DNA from: an uncultured Ruminococcus sp.
GTDB taxonomy: Bacteria; Bacillota; Clostridia; Oscillospirales; Ruminococcaceae
NCBI GenBank assembly: GCA_947624295.1
Contig: CANQJV010000005.1
Span: 1-64,000 of the forward strand
Length of the DNA: 64,000 nucleotides
Direction of reading: 5' to 3'
Shown: in pieces, positions 27,189 through 36,456 of the stretch
Numbering within the stretch: the stretch's first letter is position 1
Layout of the letters: every line of letters starts with the position of its first letter
Translations under genes and position numbers: made by a program
Notes under the pieces: model-generated
Databases searched by the model: none
The model's input: only the letters and a program-made list of their open reading frames with translations
Told to the model about the DNA's origin: nothing

Positions 27189-27294
27189 TTTGTCACTGAA
27201 TCTCCTTATGTATATACTTATATTGATAGTATAACACGTTTTTCAGGGATTGTCAATATAAATACGCTCTATGAAACAGAAACAGCAAAAAAAT

Positions 27295-27318
27295 TGCGCA
27301 GCTTTTTACGGCTGCGCA
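27295..27318 (-). terminator. terminator for 27344..28048
   Basis: tgcgcagc...gctgcgca with T-run on the minus strand. Confidence 0.7.
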
Positions 27319-27343
27319 TAGATTTATTGTTAGAATAAAAAAC

Positions 27344-28048
27344 TTACTCAGAAACTGCTATTTCAGAATATGCTGAAAGAATTTCAGATGCATCAGATGA
27401 GTTTATTTCTCCGTCACCGTTCACATCTCCGAGAGTTGACATAGCCTGTTCAGAACAGAAATCGCCGCTTTGTCCTGTTGATTTTTGTGCATAGTATGCA
27501 AGAACATATGAAGCGTCAACAGCGTCTAAGTGATTATCAGCGTTGACATCGCCGACAGCAAATTCCTGAAAATATACGTGGAGGAGGCACGCCGCATCAT
27601 CTGAAAGTATACGTCCGTCACCGTTTATATCGCCGTAATTCTGAACATTTTCAAGCATTTCGCTGCTGAGGGGAATAACACGGAAAGATGTATCACCGTA
27701 AGTCAATATTTCAGCGGAATCATCTACAAAAGGTGCATAGTAGGCATTATCAGCAAGGACATTGAATGAACTGTTATCCCAGTTAATATCATCAACTGTC
27801 GGGTATGTGCTTAAATCCGCATAATATTCGCACACAAGGGCTGCATCAATGGGATTGAAAGTGCCGTTCCCGTCAAAATCAACAAAATATCTGCCGTCTT
27901 TTATGCCGTCTGAAAGTTCGTTACAAAATTCATCCTCTGTTGCGAAATCAGACATACTGATTTTTTCGTACTCTTCAGCCGATGATGTGAATGACACAGC
28001 CGACAAAGCAACGCTTACAAAAGTTAATAAAGATAACATTTTTTTCAT
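27344..28048 (-). CDS. secreted protein with multiple dockerin-type EF-hand repeats
   Basis: Signal peptide; DFDGNGTFNPIDAALVCEYY, GDINGDGRILSDDAACLLHVY, GDVNADNHLDAVDASYVLAYY, GDVNGDGEINSSDASEILSAY. Confidence 0.88.
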   Translation of the reverse strand: MKKMLSLLTFVSVALSAVSFTSSAEEYEKISMSDFATEDEFCNELSDGIKDGRYFVDFDGNGTFNPIDAALVCEYYADLSTYPTVDDINWDNSSFNVLADNAYYAPFVDDSAEILTYGDTSFRVIPLSSEMLENVQNYGDINGDGRILSDDAACLLHVYFQEFAVGDVNADNHLDAVDASYVLAYYAQKSTGQSGDFCSEQAMSTLGDVNGDGEINSSDASEILSAYSEIAVSE

Positions 28049-28349
28049 AAAAAAAGACCCCTTTCATTATAAATACAAGCATAAAATCATCTTCTGCTTT
28101 TTAATAATTATATCACAATTTTTTCAATATGTCAAGTCTTTTTTTGAAATATATTACTAAAATTTGCTGATATATCAAGTAATTTTTGTATATAATTTAT
28201 AATGCCCTTTATTTTTGAAATATCAGTTATAAAATTAAAAAAATATTTTTGAAAATAATACTTTACATTTCCGGAAAGATATGTTATAATAACCTTACAG
28301 ACATATCAAAAATCATTTTTGCCTGAAAATTTATGGAGATGATTAAAAA

Positions 28350-29636
28350 ATGAACAGAAAAACAACAAAACTCTTAGCATTTATTACTGCCATTATGTGC
28401 ATAACAGGTCTCGTGTCCTGCGGAAAAGATGTCCCCCAATCTGAAAATTCAGGCTCTCCTAACGAACTGAATATCAGCGAGGGTACTACTGACGGCGGTG
28501 AAGATGTCGCTGACGAATCGCAGACAACTGACGAAACAAACGATTCCGCCGAGACTACTACCGCTGTTTCAACGGGTACAGGCGAAACAGGTACTGATAC
28601 GGGAACAACCACTGCCAACAACGGTTTTTCAGCTGTCACAAGAGACCCGTCTGAAATTCCTGCAACAAAAGCACCGTCCGCAACAAAAGTTCCGGCAGGT
28701 ACTAAAGCTCCTGTAGTTATACCGGCAACTCCCTCACCAAACGGTCAGGCTACTAAAATCACGGGTAATGCTCCGACTGTCACGACTTCTCCGCAAGGTG
28801 TACCTACTACTCCCGTAACTCCGTCAGGCACTGTCAGCGGTATCACTCTCAGCTACTATTCTGCTGAAGTACTTGTCGGTCAGACGAAACAATACCCCGT
28901 TGTTCAGGAAGTTATCCCCGAAATCTGGACGAGTTCCAACGAAAATGTCGCTACTGTTGACATCTACGGCAATATTACAGGCGTTGGTGAGGGCGAATGC
29001 GTTATCAGAGTAGTTTCAGCTAACGACAGCAGTCTCGGTGCGGAAGTCAAAGTCACTGTCAAGAAACCGTCCTCCAACGGCATAGAGCAGATTGACGGCA
29101 TAACATATGTAGACGGTATACTTATCGCTAACAAAACTTACGGTTTACCGCAGTCATATAACCCCGGCGGACTTACTAACGACACATATTCGGCTTTCCA
29201 GCAGCTTGCTACTGACGCATCATATGAGGGGCTTAATATATATCTCTCATCGGGATTCCGTTCCTACGAAACTCAAAACCAGATTTACAACGATTATGTA
29301 TGGACTTACGGTCAGGAAACTGCTGACTCATTTTCAGCACGTCCGGGATTTTCCGAACACCAGACGGGTCTTGCAATCGATGTAAATACTATAGATGACA
29401 CATTTGCAGGTACTCCCGAGGCTGAATGGCTCGCTGAACACTGCTATGAATACGGCTTTATTATCCGTTACCCGCAAGGCAAGGAAAGTATCACAGGCTA
29501 CAAATACGAACCGTGGCATATAAGATACGTCGGCAAAGATGTCGCCCAAACTCTGCATGACGCTGCTGTTGCGTGCGGTGATTCTACTCTCACGCTTGAG
29601 GAATATCTCGACATAACTTCCTACTATCAGGAATAA
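28350..29636 (+). CDS. D-alanyl-D-alanine carboxypeptidase, VanY family lipoprotein with Ig-like domain
   Basis: Lipobox GLVSCGK; Ser/Thr-rich linker; Ig-like 2 repeat (VLVGQTKQYPV...ITGVGEGECVIRV); SSGFRSYETQNQIYND / RPGFSEHQTGLAIDVN / EPWHIRYVG. Confidence 0.93.
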   Translation: MNRKTTKLLAFITAIMCITGLVSCGKDVPQSENSGSPNELNISEGTTDGGEDVADESQTTDETNDSAETTTAVSTGTGETGTDTGTTTANNGFSAVTRDPSEIPATKAPSATKVPAGTKAPVVIPATPSPNGQATKITGNAPTVTTSPQGVPTTPVTPSGTVSGITLSYYSAEVLVGQTKQYPVVQEVIPEIWTSSNENVATVDIYGNITGVGEGECVIRVVSANDSSLGAEVKVTVKKPSSNGIEQIDGITYVDGILIANKTYGLPQSYNPGGLTNDTYSAFQQLATDASYEGLNIYLSSGFRSYETQNQIYNDYVWTYGQETADSFSARPGFSEHQTGLAIDVNTIDDTFAGTPEAEWLAEHCYEYGFIIRYPQGKESITGYKYEPWHIRYVGKDVAQTLHDAAVACGDSTLTLEEYLDITSYYQE

Positions 29637-29679
29637 GCAGGGCGAATATTTCAGGGTCAGCCTGAATCCGCAAATATAA

Positions 29680-29707
29680 AAGCGAGGATTTTTAATTTTC
29701 CTCGCTT
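29680..29707 (+). terminator. terminator after VanY gene
   Basis: aagcgagga...tcctcgctt T-run. Confidence 0.8.
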
Positions 29708-29721
29708 TTTTTGACTTATTT

Positions 29722-29836
29722 AAGCAATGCAAATTCCACGTTGAGTTGTGTAAACAGTACATTTCAGCTGACGTTCAGCAAGAAATTTTAGTGCAAAACA
29801 ACGGAAATTTCAAGCAAATTTTGTGCAGTATTGCTT
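29722..29836. repeat. MITE-like palindromic element, degenerate copy 4
   Basis: Ends in ttttgtgcagtattgctt, the inverse of the family's aaGGCAATACTGCACAAA terminus; left end eroded; internal ctgacgttcagcaagaaattttagtgcaaaa resembles copy 2. Confidence 0.5.
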
Positions 29837-31734
29837 TAGTTATTCGAACCTGCACGGGAATTTTTCTTTTTCTTCTTGACTTCGTACATGAGTTCATCGG
29901 CTTGCTTGATTATCCTGTACAGCGTGTCTTCAGTGGTCGCTTTCGTAATGTAACTGCCTATACTTGCGGAAACTTTATAGGGCTTGTTTATAATCTGGTT
30001 TATACTGTCCAGTTTAGCGTTGAATCGCCTTGCAAATGAATCAGCCGAATTATCTGAAGCGTAACTGTCGAAAATTACAAACTCATCTCCGCCGAATCTT
30101 GCACAAATTTCACCCGGACGGCAACAATCTTTTATTACTCCAGCCAGTCTCTGTATAGCAAAGTCGCCCTCATCGTGACCGTAGTTATCATTAATGAATT
30201 TCAAGCCGTCCATATCGATGAAAGTAATCATAATTTTGCGGTTACTGCGCACACAATCCCTGAACATTTCGTCAGCAAATTTAATAAATCCGTTTCTGTT
30301 GTAAATATCGCACAACGGGTCAATGACATAAATCTTGTTGAGTTCGTCCATAGCCTTGTTGATATGTGCAAGTTTCCTGATATTCTCGATAGAATGGCTC
30401 ACGTTCATCGAAAAAGTATGGCAGAGCAGGCTCTCTATCGGGAAATCGCTGTTAGTGATGATGTAGTAGCCGAGTACCTTGTTCCTGAAATGCAACGGCA
30501 GATAGTAGTTGATATTACCGCCGTTTTCAGTGGGAACGGGTTCCATTTCCAGCCCTTTGAAATATTCCACGGATTGGGTTTTGGTTCTCGTCCACACGAG
30601 CGGAGCTGTCATACTCTCGAATGCGTCCACGTCAAGCAGACCATTCTCGTAATTATAGCTGTCCTGCCAGTTACTCGTCAGGCAGAGCGCAAATCTCTCG
30701 CAGTCAAGTTCAGAAATAAACTCTTTTATAACACGCAGATTCTCGTCAGCCGTTTCAGTTTCGGCAAGACGTGCGGCGAGTATGTTGAGTTTATGTATAT
30801 TGCTGTTGGTTTTCTCGATTTTATTGTATGTGACTTTCCTGTATTCGCTGTAATTATCGGGAGTCTGCAGTTCACAGCCGCAGCTTTCCGTGAATACGCA
30901 GGAGGCTTCGAGTTCCTCTATAACAGGCTTTTTGCCGTCAATCAGGTCAAGGAGAACACTGCACGCATAGTTACCCATTTGTTTCAGAGGGCGTTTTACG
31001 GTAGTGAGGGACGGGCAGAAATTCCTTGCGCTGTAGGTGTAGTCGAATCCCGTCACTATAACGTCAAGCGGTACGCAGAATCCGTATTTTTCGAGAGTGC
31101 TGACCGCTGTCAGTGCCATAGCGTCGTTAGCGCAGATGAAAGCGTCAGGCATAGATTGACCTGATTCGATATATTCCTCGATAGCCTCTTTGCCGTCGAA
31201 TGAGCGAAATTCCCCGTAATATATGCGGTTTTCGTTCACGGGCAAGTTATTTTCAGCCATAACGTCACGGAAAGCCTGAAGTCTTGCGACAGCTTCGGGG
31301 TTATTCATAGGACCTGAGATATAGTTGAGCGTTTTTGCGCCGTGTTTCTGAATCACGTGGCGGACAATTTCCTTCATAGCGTTGGTGTTGTTAATGCTGA
31401 TATTATAAAACTCCTCGAAGTCATTGCAGTCGAAAACAACAGAGGGAATGCCTGATTGCTTGATTCTGCTGATAATTCGGGATTTCATATCGTTATCATT
31501 GATAGTATTCGTCATAAGGATTGCGCCGTCGAACTTATCAAGGTTAGCGAGGTTATAAATGCTGTATTCGCCTATATCGTAGAGTTTACTGTCAATCATA
31601 CCTCCGAAAGCGGCAAAATATGATATATTTATATTATTTTTTCTTGCAAAATCATTTATACCGGATATAATATTATTCTGATATTCCTCGTCAAGACCGG
31701 CAACAAATACAGCGATATTAACTATTTCATTCAT
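29836..31734 (-). CDS. LacI-type periplasmic-binding-like domain fused to GGDEF diguanylate cyclase
   Basis: NIAVFVAGLDEEYQNNIISGINDFARKNNINI, DAFICANDAMALTAVSTLEKYG; GGDEF motif CARFGGDEFVIF. aggag RBS supports ATG at 31734. Confidence 0.9.
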   Translation of the reverse strand: MNEIVNIAVFVAGLDEEYQNNIISGINDFARKNNINISYFAAFGGMIDSKLYDIGEYSIYNLANLDKFDGAILMTNTINDNDMKSRIISRIKQSGIPSVVFDCNDFEEFYNISINNTNAMKEIVRHVIQKHGAKTLNYISGPMNNPEAVARLQAFRDVMAENNLPVNENRIYYGEFRSFDGKEAIEEYIESGQSMPDAFICANDAMALTAVSTLEKYGFCVPLDVIVTGFDYTYSARNFCPSLTTVKRPLKQMGNYACSVLLDLIDGKKPVIEELEASCVFTESCGCELQTPDNYSEYRKVTYNKIEKTNSNIHKLNILAARLAETETADENLRVIKEFISELDCERFALCLTSNWQDSYNYENGLLDVDAFESMTAPLVWTRTKTQSVEYFKGLEMEPVPTENGGNINYYLPLHFRNKVLGYYIITNSDFPIESLLCHTFSMNVSHSIENIRKLAHINKAMDELNKIYVIDPLCDIYNRNGFIKFADEMFRDCVRSNRKIMITFIDMDGLKFINDNYGHDEGDFAIQRLAGVIKDCCRPGEICARFGGDEFVIFDSYASDNSADSFARRFNAKLDSINQIINKPYKVSASIGSYITKATTEDTLYRIIKQADELMYEVKKKKKNSRAGSNN

Positions 31735-31788
31735 TATTGATTCTCCTAACAAAATAAGTATAGGCATATATGATTTTTATATACCCGA

Positions 31789-31813
31789 TATATATATATA
31801 TATATATATATAT
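31789..31813. repeat. (AT)n microsatellite upstream of the GGDEF gene
   Basis: Uninterrupted tatatata run of about 25 nt. Confidence 0.9.
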
Positions 31814-31954
31814 CACTACTGTTAATTATATCATGATTTCAGGGAAATTTCAAGAGATTATATATTAAAAGTGCGTGTTCTGCTGAAAAATCGTCATATT
31901 ATACAGAATTTTTGCATAGTTTTTGTGAAGATTTACCAAAGTGAGGGAATAATT

Positions 31955-32145
31955 ATATATCAACTTGCTTTTTAGGCGTATCGGCGTATATTTGCCTGTA
32001 TTACGTGAGTTAGGGTGTACGGGGTATACGTCTGATACGCCATAGGATACGCCATACGCCATAGGATACGCCTTGTGATACGCCTTATTTAACGAAATAT
32101 AGGGAAGTATACGCCGATACGCCATTTTTTGAAGTTGTGTTATAA
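31955..32145. repeat. GGCGTATC-rich palindromic intergenic element, copy A1
   Basis: About 50-bp inverted ends: tatatcaactt..aggcgtatcggcgtatatttgcctgtattacgt versus the reverse complement of aacgaaatatagggaagtatacgccgatacgccattttttgaagttgtgttata. Confidence 0.8.
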
Positions 32146-32359
32146 ACACGCTCTCCGCCGTTTTCTAAATTTTTAGAAAACGAAATTGCAGGGCAGGAAA
32201 AAATAAAAATATAGTTACTAAATTTACATAATCCGCATGATTATCTACTTATCTGAAAAAAATTACAGTGCGAAACTGAAAACTATTGCAAAAATTAGAA
32301 TTTTATGGTAAAATATATATATTGAAAAATATCGAAAATTATTGAAAGGACTTTGCAAA

Positions 32360-33994
32360 ATGCCCATTACTGAATTACTTGAAAGAAACGCTATGCTCTA
32401 CGGAAATGACATCGCTCTTGTTGAGGTCAACCCCGAAATCACTGAAACAAGACGTGTTACGTGGCGTGAATACGAACTCATTGAACCTAACCCCGAATGC
32501 TGTTACAGGCGTGAAATTACGTGGAAAGTTTTCGACGAAAAAGCTAACAGATTCGCTAATATGCTCATCGGCAGAGGTGTCAAGAAAGGCGATAAAGTCG
32601 GTATTCTCCTGATGAACTGCCTTGAATGGTTACCGATTTATTTCGGCATACTCAAAACTGGTGCTTTGGCTGTACCGCTGAATTTCCGGTATACTGCTGA
32701 CGAAATAAAGTACTGCCTTGAACTCGCTGAAGTCGATGTGCTTATGTTCGGTCCTGAATTTATCGGGCGTATCGAGGAAATCGCTGACGAAATCAGCAAA
32801 AACAGACTTTTATTCTATGTCGGGGAAGGCTGTCCTACTTTTGCGGAACACTACGACAGCCATACTTCTAACTGTTCGGGCGGTAAACCTGACGTGACAA
32901 TAACTGATGATGACGACGCAGCTATATATTTCTCATCAGGTACTACCGGTTTCCCGAAAGCTATTCTCCACAAGCACCGCAGTCTTGTTCACTCCGCTAA
33001 AGTCGAGCAGAATCACCACCAGCAAACAAGAGATGATGTATTTTTATGTATACCTCCGCTGTACCATACCGGCGCAAAAATGCACTGGTTCGGCAGTCTG
33101 CAATCAGGCAGCAAAGCTGTTCTCCTGAAGGGTGTCAAGCCGAAATCTATCATCGAAACTGTATCAAGCGAAAAATGTACTATAGTATGGTTGCTTGTGC
33201 CGTGGGCGCAGGATATACTTGACGCTATTGACAACGGTTCTATAAACCTTGCTGACTATGAACTCTCACAATGGAGGCTTATGCACATAGGCGCACAACC
33301 TGTACCGCCGTCACTTATTTCCCGTTGGAAAGAGCATTTCCCTCACCATAAATATGATACTAATTACGGCTTGAGTGAATCTATAGGACCCGGCTGTGTG
33401 CATTTGGGCATGGAGAATATCCGCAAAGTCGGTGCTATCGGTAAAGCAGGCTACGGTTGGGAAGTCAAGATTGCTGACGAGAACGGCGAAACGGTCAAGC
33501 GTGGGGAAGTCGGGGAACTCTGCGTGAAAGGTCCGGGTGTGATGACTTGCTATTACCGTGACGAAAAAGCTACTGCCGAAACGCTCAAGGACGGCTGGCT
33601 GCTCACGGGAGATATGGCGCAGGAAGATGAGGACGGCTTTATTTACCTCGTTGACCGCAAAAAAGATGTCATTATAAGCGGCGGTGAGAACTTATATCCC
33701 GTACAGATTGAGGATTTCCTGCGTTCGCACCCTGCCGTGAAAGATGTAGCTGTTATAGGCTTACCCGACAAGCGACTCGGCGAAATTGCGGCGGCTATCA
33801 TAGCAATTAAAGACGGTATGAACTGCACTGAGGACGAAATCAACGCATTCTGCCAGAAAATGCCCCGTTACAAGCGTCCGCACAAGATTATATTTGCTGA
33901 CGTTCCCCGAAACCCTACAGGCAAAATAGAAAAGCCTAAACTCCGTGAGATTTACTGCGGTGAAAGCCTTGTTGCAAGGCAGATAAAGAATTGA
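32360..33994 (+). CDS. AMP-binding acyl-CoA synthetase
   Basis: AIYFSSGTTGFPKAILHKHRSL P-loop; YGLSESIG; LLTGDMAQEDEDGFIYLVDRKKDVIISGGENLYP; NPTGKIEKPKLRE. Confidence 0.93.
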   Translation: MPITELLERNAMLYGNDIALVEVNPEITETRRVTWREYELIEPNPECCYRREITWKVFDEKANRFANMLIGRGVKKGDKVGILLMNCLEWLPIYFGILKTGALAVPLNFRYTADEIKYCLELAEVDVLMFGPEFIGRIEEIADEISKNRLLFYVGEGCPTFAEHYDSHTSNCSGGKPDVTITDDDDAAIYFSSGTTGFPKAILHKHRSLVHSAKVEQNHHQQTRDDVFLCIPPLYHTGAKMHWFGSLQSGSKAVLLKGVKPKSIIETVSSEKCTIVWLLVPWAQDILDAIDNGSINLADYELSQWRLMHIGAQPVPPSLISRWKEHFPHHKYDTNYGLSESIGPGCVHLGMENIRKVGAIGKAGYGWEVKIADENGETVKRGEVGELCVKGPGVMTCYYRDEKATAETLKDGWLLTGDMAQEDEDGFIYLVDRKKDVIISGGENLYPVQIEDFLRSHPAVKDVAVIGLPDKRLGEIAAAIIAIKDGMNCTEDEINAFCQKMPRYKRPHKIIFADVPRNPTGKIEKPKLREIYCGESLVARQIKN

Positions 33995-34012
33995 GTGGCA
34001 GGAGGTGATATA

Positions 34013-34432
34013 ATGGAAAATTACGAGGAAACTCTCGCTAAAGTGCGTGAGATGTTCAAAAATGATAAATTCGCCACGGAAAACGGCATAGTAATCGATG
34101 AAATCGGTGAAGATTACGCTGTATGCAGTGTGAAACTCACTGACAAGCACCGTAACGCTATGGGCGGAGTTATGGGCGGAGTGCATTGCACATTGGCGGA
34201 CTTTGCCTTTGCGGTTGCGTCTAACTGGCAACATATGGACACGGTAGCCCTCAGCACTGATATTGCTTTTATGAGTGCGGTGAAAGGCGATACCCTGATA
34301 GCTGTTGCTAAACTCGCAAAAGACGGATATACAGTGAACTGCTATCATATCACAATAACAGATAATCTCGGCACTGCTGTTGCCTTTGCCAAAACAGTAG
34401 GCTATCATAATAAAAGAAAATCAGGTAAATAG
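34013..34432 (+). CDS. hotdog-fold thioesterase (PaaI-like)
   Basis: HRNAMGGVMGGVHCTLADFAFAVASN; downstream of the acyl-CoA synthetase; aggaggtg RBS. Confidence 0.85.
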   Translation: MENYEETLAKVREMFKNDKFATENGIVIDEIGEDYAVCSVKLTDKHRNAMGGVMGGVHCTLADFAFAVASNWQHMDTVALSTDIAFMSAVKGDTLIAVAKLAKDGYTVNCYHITITDNLGTAVAFAKTVGYHNKRKSGK

Positions 34433-34447
34433 TCCTGTAAATACAAG

Positions 34448-34471
34448 AAATCCCCTGATATAAGGGGATTT
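34448..34471 (+). terminator. terminator
   Basis: aaatcccctgatataaggggattt T-run. Confidence 0.75.
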
Positions 34472-34504
34472 TCTTTTTCAGTAAAGTTTTATTTTTTTCC
34501 TGCT
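34470..34504 (+). repeat. T-rich post-terminator repeat (TTCTTTTTCAGTAAAGTTTTATTTTTTTCCTGC), copy B2
   Basis: Near-identical strings at 52458-52492 (-), 55027-55064 (+), 55199-55238 (+) and 58188-58224 (-). Confidence 0.8.
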
Positions 34505-34510
34505 CCGCAT

Positions 34511-34892
34511 ATTATATATCAACTTAAAATTCAGGCGTGTACCCGTGTAAACCTCTATAATACGTCAATTAGGGTGTGTGCAGTGGTGTGTACTGAACGT
34601 GTGGCGTGTATTTATATATCAAGTGCAAAAAATGGCGTATCGGCGTATCCTCGGCTATAATACGTCAAAAACGGCGTATCCTATGGCGTAGCGGAGAGCC
34701 TCCGCTGGCAATTTCGCACTATAGTCTGATTAGTGAAATAGATACTCATGCGGATTGTGAAATTTCAGAACGTAAATAAATAGCAACTCAAGAAAATGGC
34801 GTATCGGCGTATCTTTCCCTATATTTCGTCAAATAAGGCGTATCCTATGGCGTATCCCCTGCAAAATGGCGTATCAAGTGGCGTATGGCGTA
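34511..34892. repeat. GGCGTATC-rich intergenic element cluster, A2
   Basis: Several half-elements aatggcgtatcggcgtat..ccctatatttcgtcaa; abuts the stop codon of 34894..36252; contains a C-family copy at 34690..34760. Confidence 0.75.
34690..34760. repeat. TTTCGCACTATAGTCTG intergenic repeat, copy C1
   Basis: gcggagagcctccgctggcaatttcgcactatagtctgattagtgaaatagatact; related to 52029, 52537, 54956, 55585 and 56008. Confidence 0.7.
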
Positions 34893-34893
34893 T

Positions 34894-36252
34894 TTATTCT
34901 AAATTTTCGCCCTGATTTGCAAGCAACATTTGTATAGCTAAAGCGTCATTGCCCGTGATACCCTCCTGACTGTCGCAGTCAGCATTAGCAAGACCCTGCT
35001 CCGTGAGCGCATATGTGTCATGATTGCCGATATGCTGTATTATAGCAGCAACATCAGCCATATTGACAGCACCGTCACAATTTGCGTCGCCCGTTTTCAC
35101 ATCGCCTGCAACAGTAGTTTCAGTTGTGCCTGTAGTTGTGACTGCGGTAGTCTCAGTTGCTCCTGACGTTGTGACAGCAGTGGTAGTTTCAGGAGCAGTA
35201 CCCTTTTCCCATACAGCCGTAAGCATTATACCTGCGCCGGGTTTTGCGCCTAAAATAGTATATTCCTCGCCTGCCTGATAGATTTCACCGCTTTCAGTTT
35301 TCCAGCCGGCGAAATATTTTCCGTCAACAGTAATATCAGGTTCGGGGCAGATTATCTGCGTATCAGTTTTACCCTCTACCTTTATATTAGTACCGCCGTT
35401 GCCCTGTTTGAAAACGACATTATAAGTTTTAGGTTCCCATACAGCCGTGAAAGTAACATCAACATCGGGGCAAGTTACTATCTCAAGAGGCTTGTATATT
35501 TTACCGTCGTAATCCGACAGCCAGCCCACAAGATTAAAGCCGTCACGGGAAAATCTGTCGCTGTTAGCAAGGTCAGTGAAAGAGCCTTCATTTTTCGGGA
35601 AAGTCTGCACTGTACTGCCGTTCAGGCGGTCAACGTCACCTGCGAGGTAGGTGAAAGTTATTCTTTTGAACCATATCGGCGTAACGACGACATCTTCAGC
35701 AGGCATAATGAAATGCCCTCCATAGACGAGGTTATAGCCGTCCATGATAGTAAGCCCGTGAGTATATGCGCCATCAATTTGTATTTCCGTGAAATCGGGC
35801 GTTACCATCTGACCTGCAACAGCTGATATATCTTTGAGCCATTCGGGGTAGTCGATAATTTCGCCGTGGAAATCGAGGTTGTAAGTTACATCATGGAAAT
35901 TTTTATCTTTCGGGTCATACCATACGGGTTCAAAGACGACTTCCTCAACGCCCTCGGGAGCAAGATAAGTTTCACCGCCGACGAATCCCTCTATACCATC
36001 AACAGTCCAGCCACTGAACTCATAGCCGTCCTTTTCGAATGTACCCTTTGGTATACTGCATATTCCCGTAGTGGTGACAGTATCCTCAAAAAGTGTAACG
36101 TCCGTCTTAAGCGCAGGCGACATATCGTCAGTTATGTTGAAAGATACTTTTACTTCAGCGGGAGCGTCCTCCTCAGCCGAAACGAACAGACCTGAAGAGC
36201 AGGTCAATGCTATAGCTGAAATCAGAGCTGTAAATTTGTTTAATTTTTTCAT
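34894..36252 (-). CDS. secreted InlB B-repeat (Listeria-Bacteroides repeat) protein with dockerin
   Basis: Repeats such as YEFSGWTVDGIEGF, FNLVGWLSDYDGKIYKP, KYFAGWKTESGEIYQAGEEYTI; dockerin GDANCDGAVNMADVAAIIQHIGNHDTYALTEQGLANAD. Confidence 0.88.
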   Translation of the reverse strand: MKKLNKFTALISAIALTCSSGLFVSAEEDAPAEVKVSFNITDDMSPALKTDVTLFEDTVTTTGICSIPKGTFEKDGYEFSGWTVDGIEGFVGGETYLAPEGVEEVVFEPVWYDPKDKNFHDVTYNLDFHGEIIDYPEWLKDISAVAGQMVTPDFTEIQIDGAYTHGLTIMDGYNLVYGGHFIMPAEDVVVTPIWFKRITFTYLAGDVDRLNGSTVQTFPKNEGSFTDLANSDRFSRDGFNLVGWLSDYDGKIYKPLEIVTCPDVDVTFTAVWEPKTYNVVFKQGNGGTNIKVEGKTDTQIICPEPDITVDGKYFAGWKTESGEIYQAGEEYTILGAKPGAGIMLTAVWEKGTAPETTTAVTTSGATETTAVTTTGTTETTVAGDVKTGDANCDGAVNMADVAAIIQHIGNHDTYALTEQGLANADCDSQEGITGNDALAIQMLLANQGENLE

Positions 36253-36279
36253 ATTTCCCTCACAATCCGATGCATTGCA

Positions 36280-36456
36280 TCACATAAAACTATTTTTATT
36301 TTCGTCATACACATAACCTATAAGAGCAAGTTTTTTCTCAATATCCTCCCTCCGGACGCACAAACTTTTGCACAATTCATCGAGAGTCGGGAACTCATCA
36401 CGCAGTTTTGTATTTATGTAACTCAGAAGTATAGCGGGGTCATTCGGAATATTCAT
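36280..36456 (-). CDS. DUF4250-like small protein (absent from supplied ORF track)
   Basis: MNIPNDPAILLSYINTKLRDEFPTLDELCKSLCVRREDIEKKLALIGYVYDENKNSFM; ggagaatc RBS 5'. Confidence 0.8.
   Translation of the reverse strand: MNIPNDPAILLSYINTKLRDEFPTLDELCKSLCVRREDIEKKLALIGYVYDENKNSFM

Noticed and set aside
30175-31164. 329-aa plus ORF
   Set aside because: Antisense to the well-supported LacI-like/GGDEF CDS; shadow ORF.
31955-32145. CRISPR array from repeated gatacgcc units
   Set aside because: Units are 8-12 nt, irregularly spaced, without uniform spacers and arranged as inverted ends; no cas genes.
31865-32149. 94-aa minus ORF MFITQLQKMAYRRILPYISLNKAYHKAYPMAYGVSYG...
   Set aside because: Lies wholly in the GGCGTATC palindrome; its AYRR/KAY/GVSYG text is just the repeat translated, and similar frames appear at other copies (55137..55496).
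33761-34408. 215-aa minus ORF
   Set aside because: Antisense shadow of the acyl-CoA synthetase 3' end and thioesterase.
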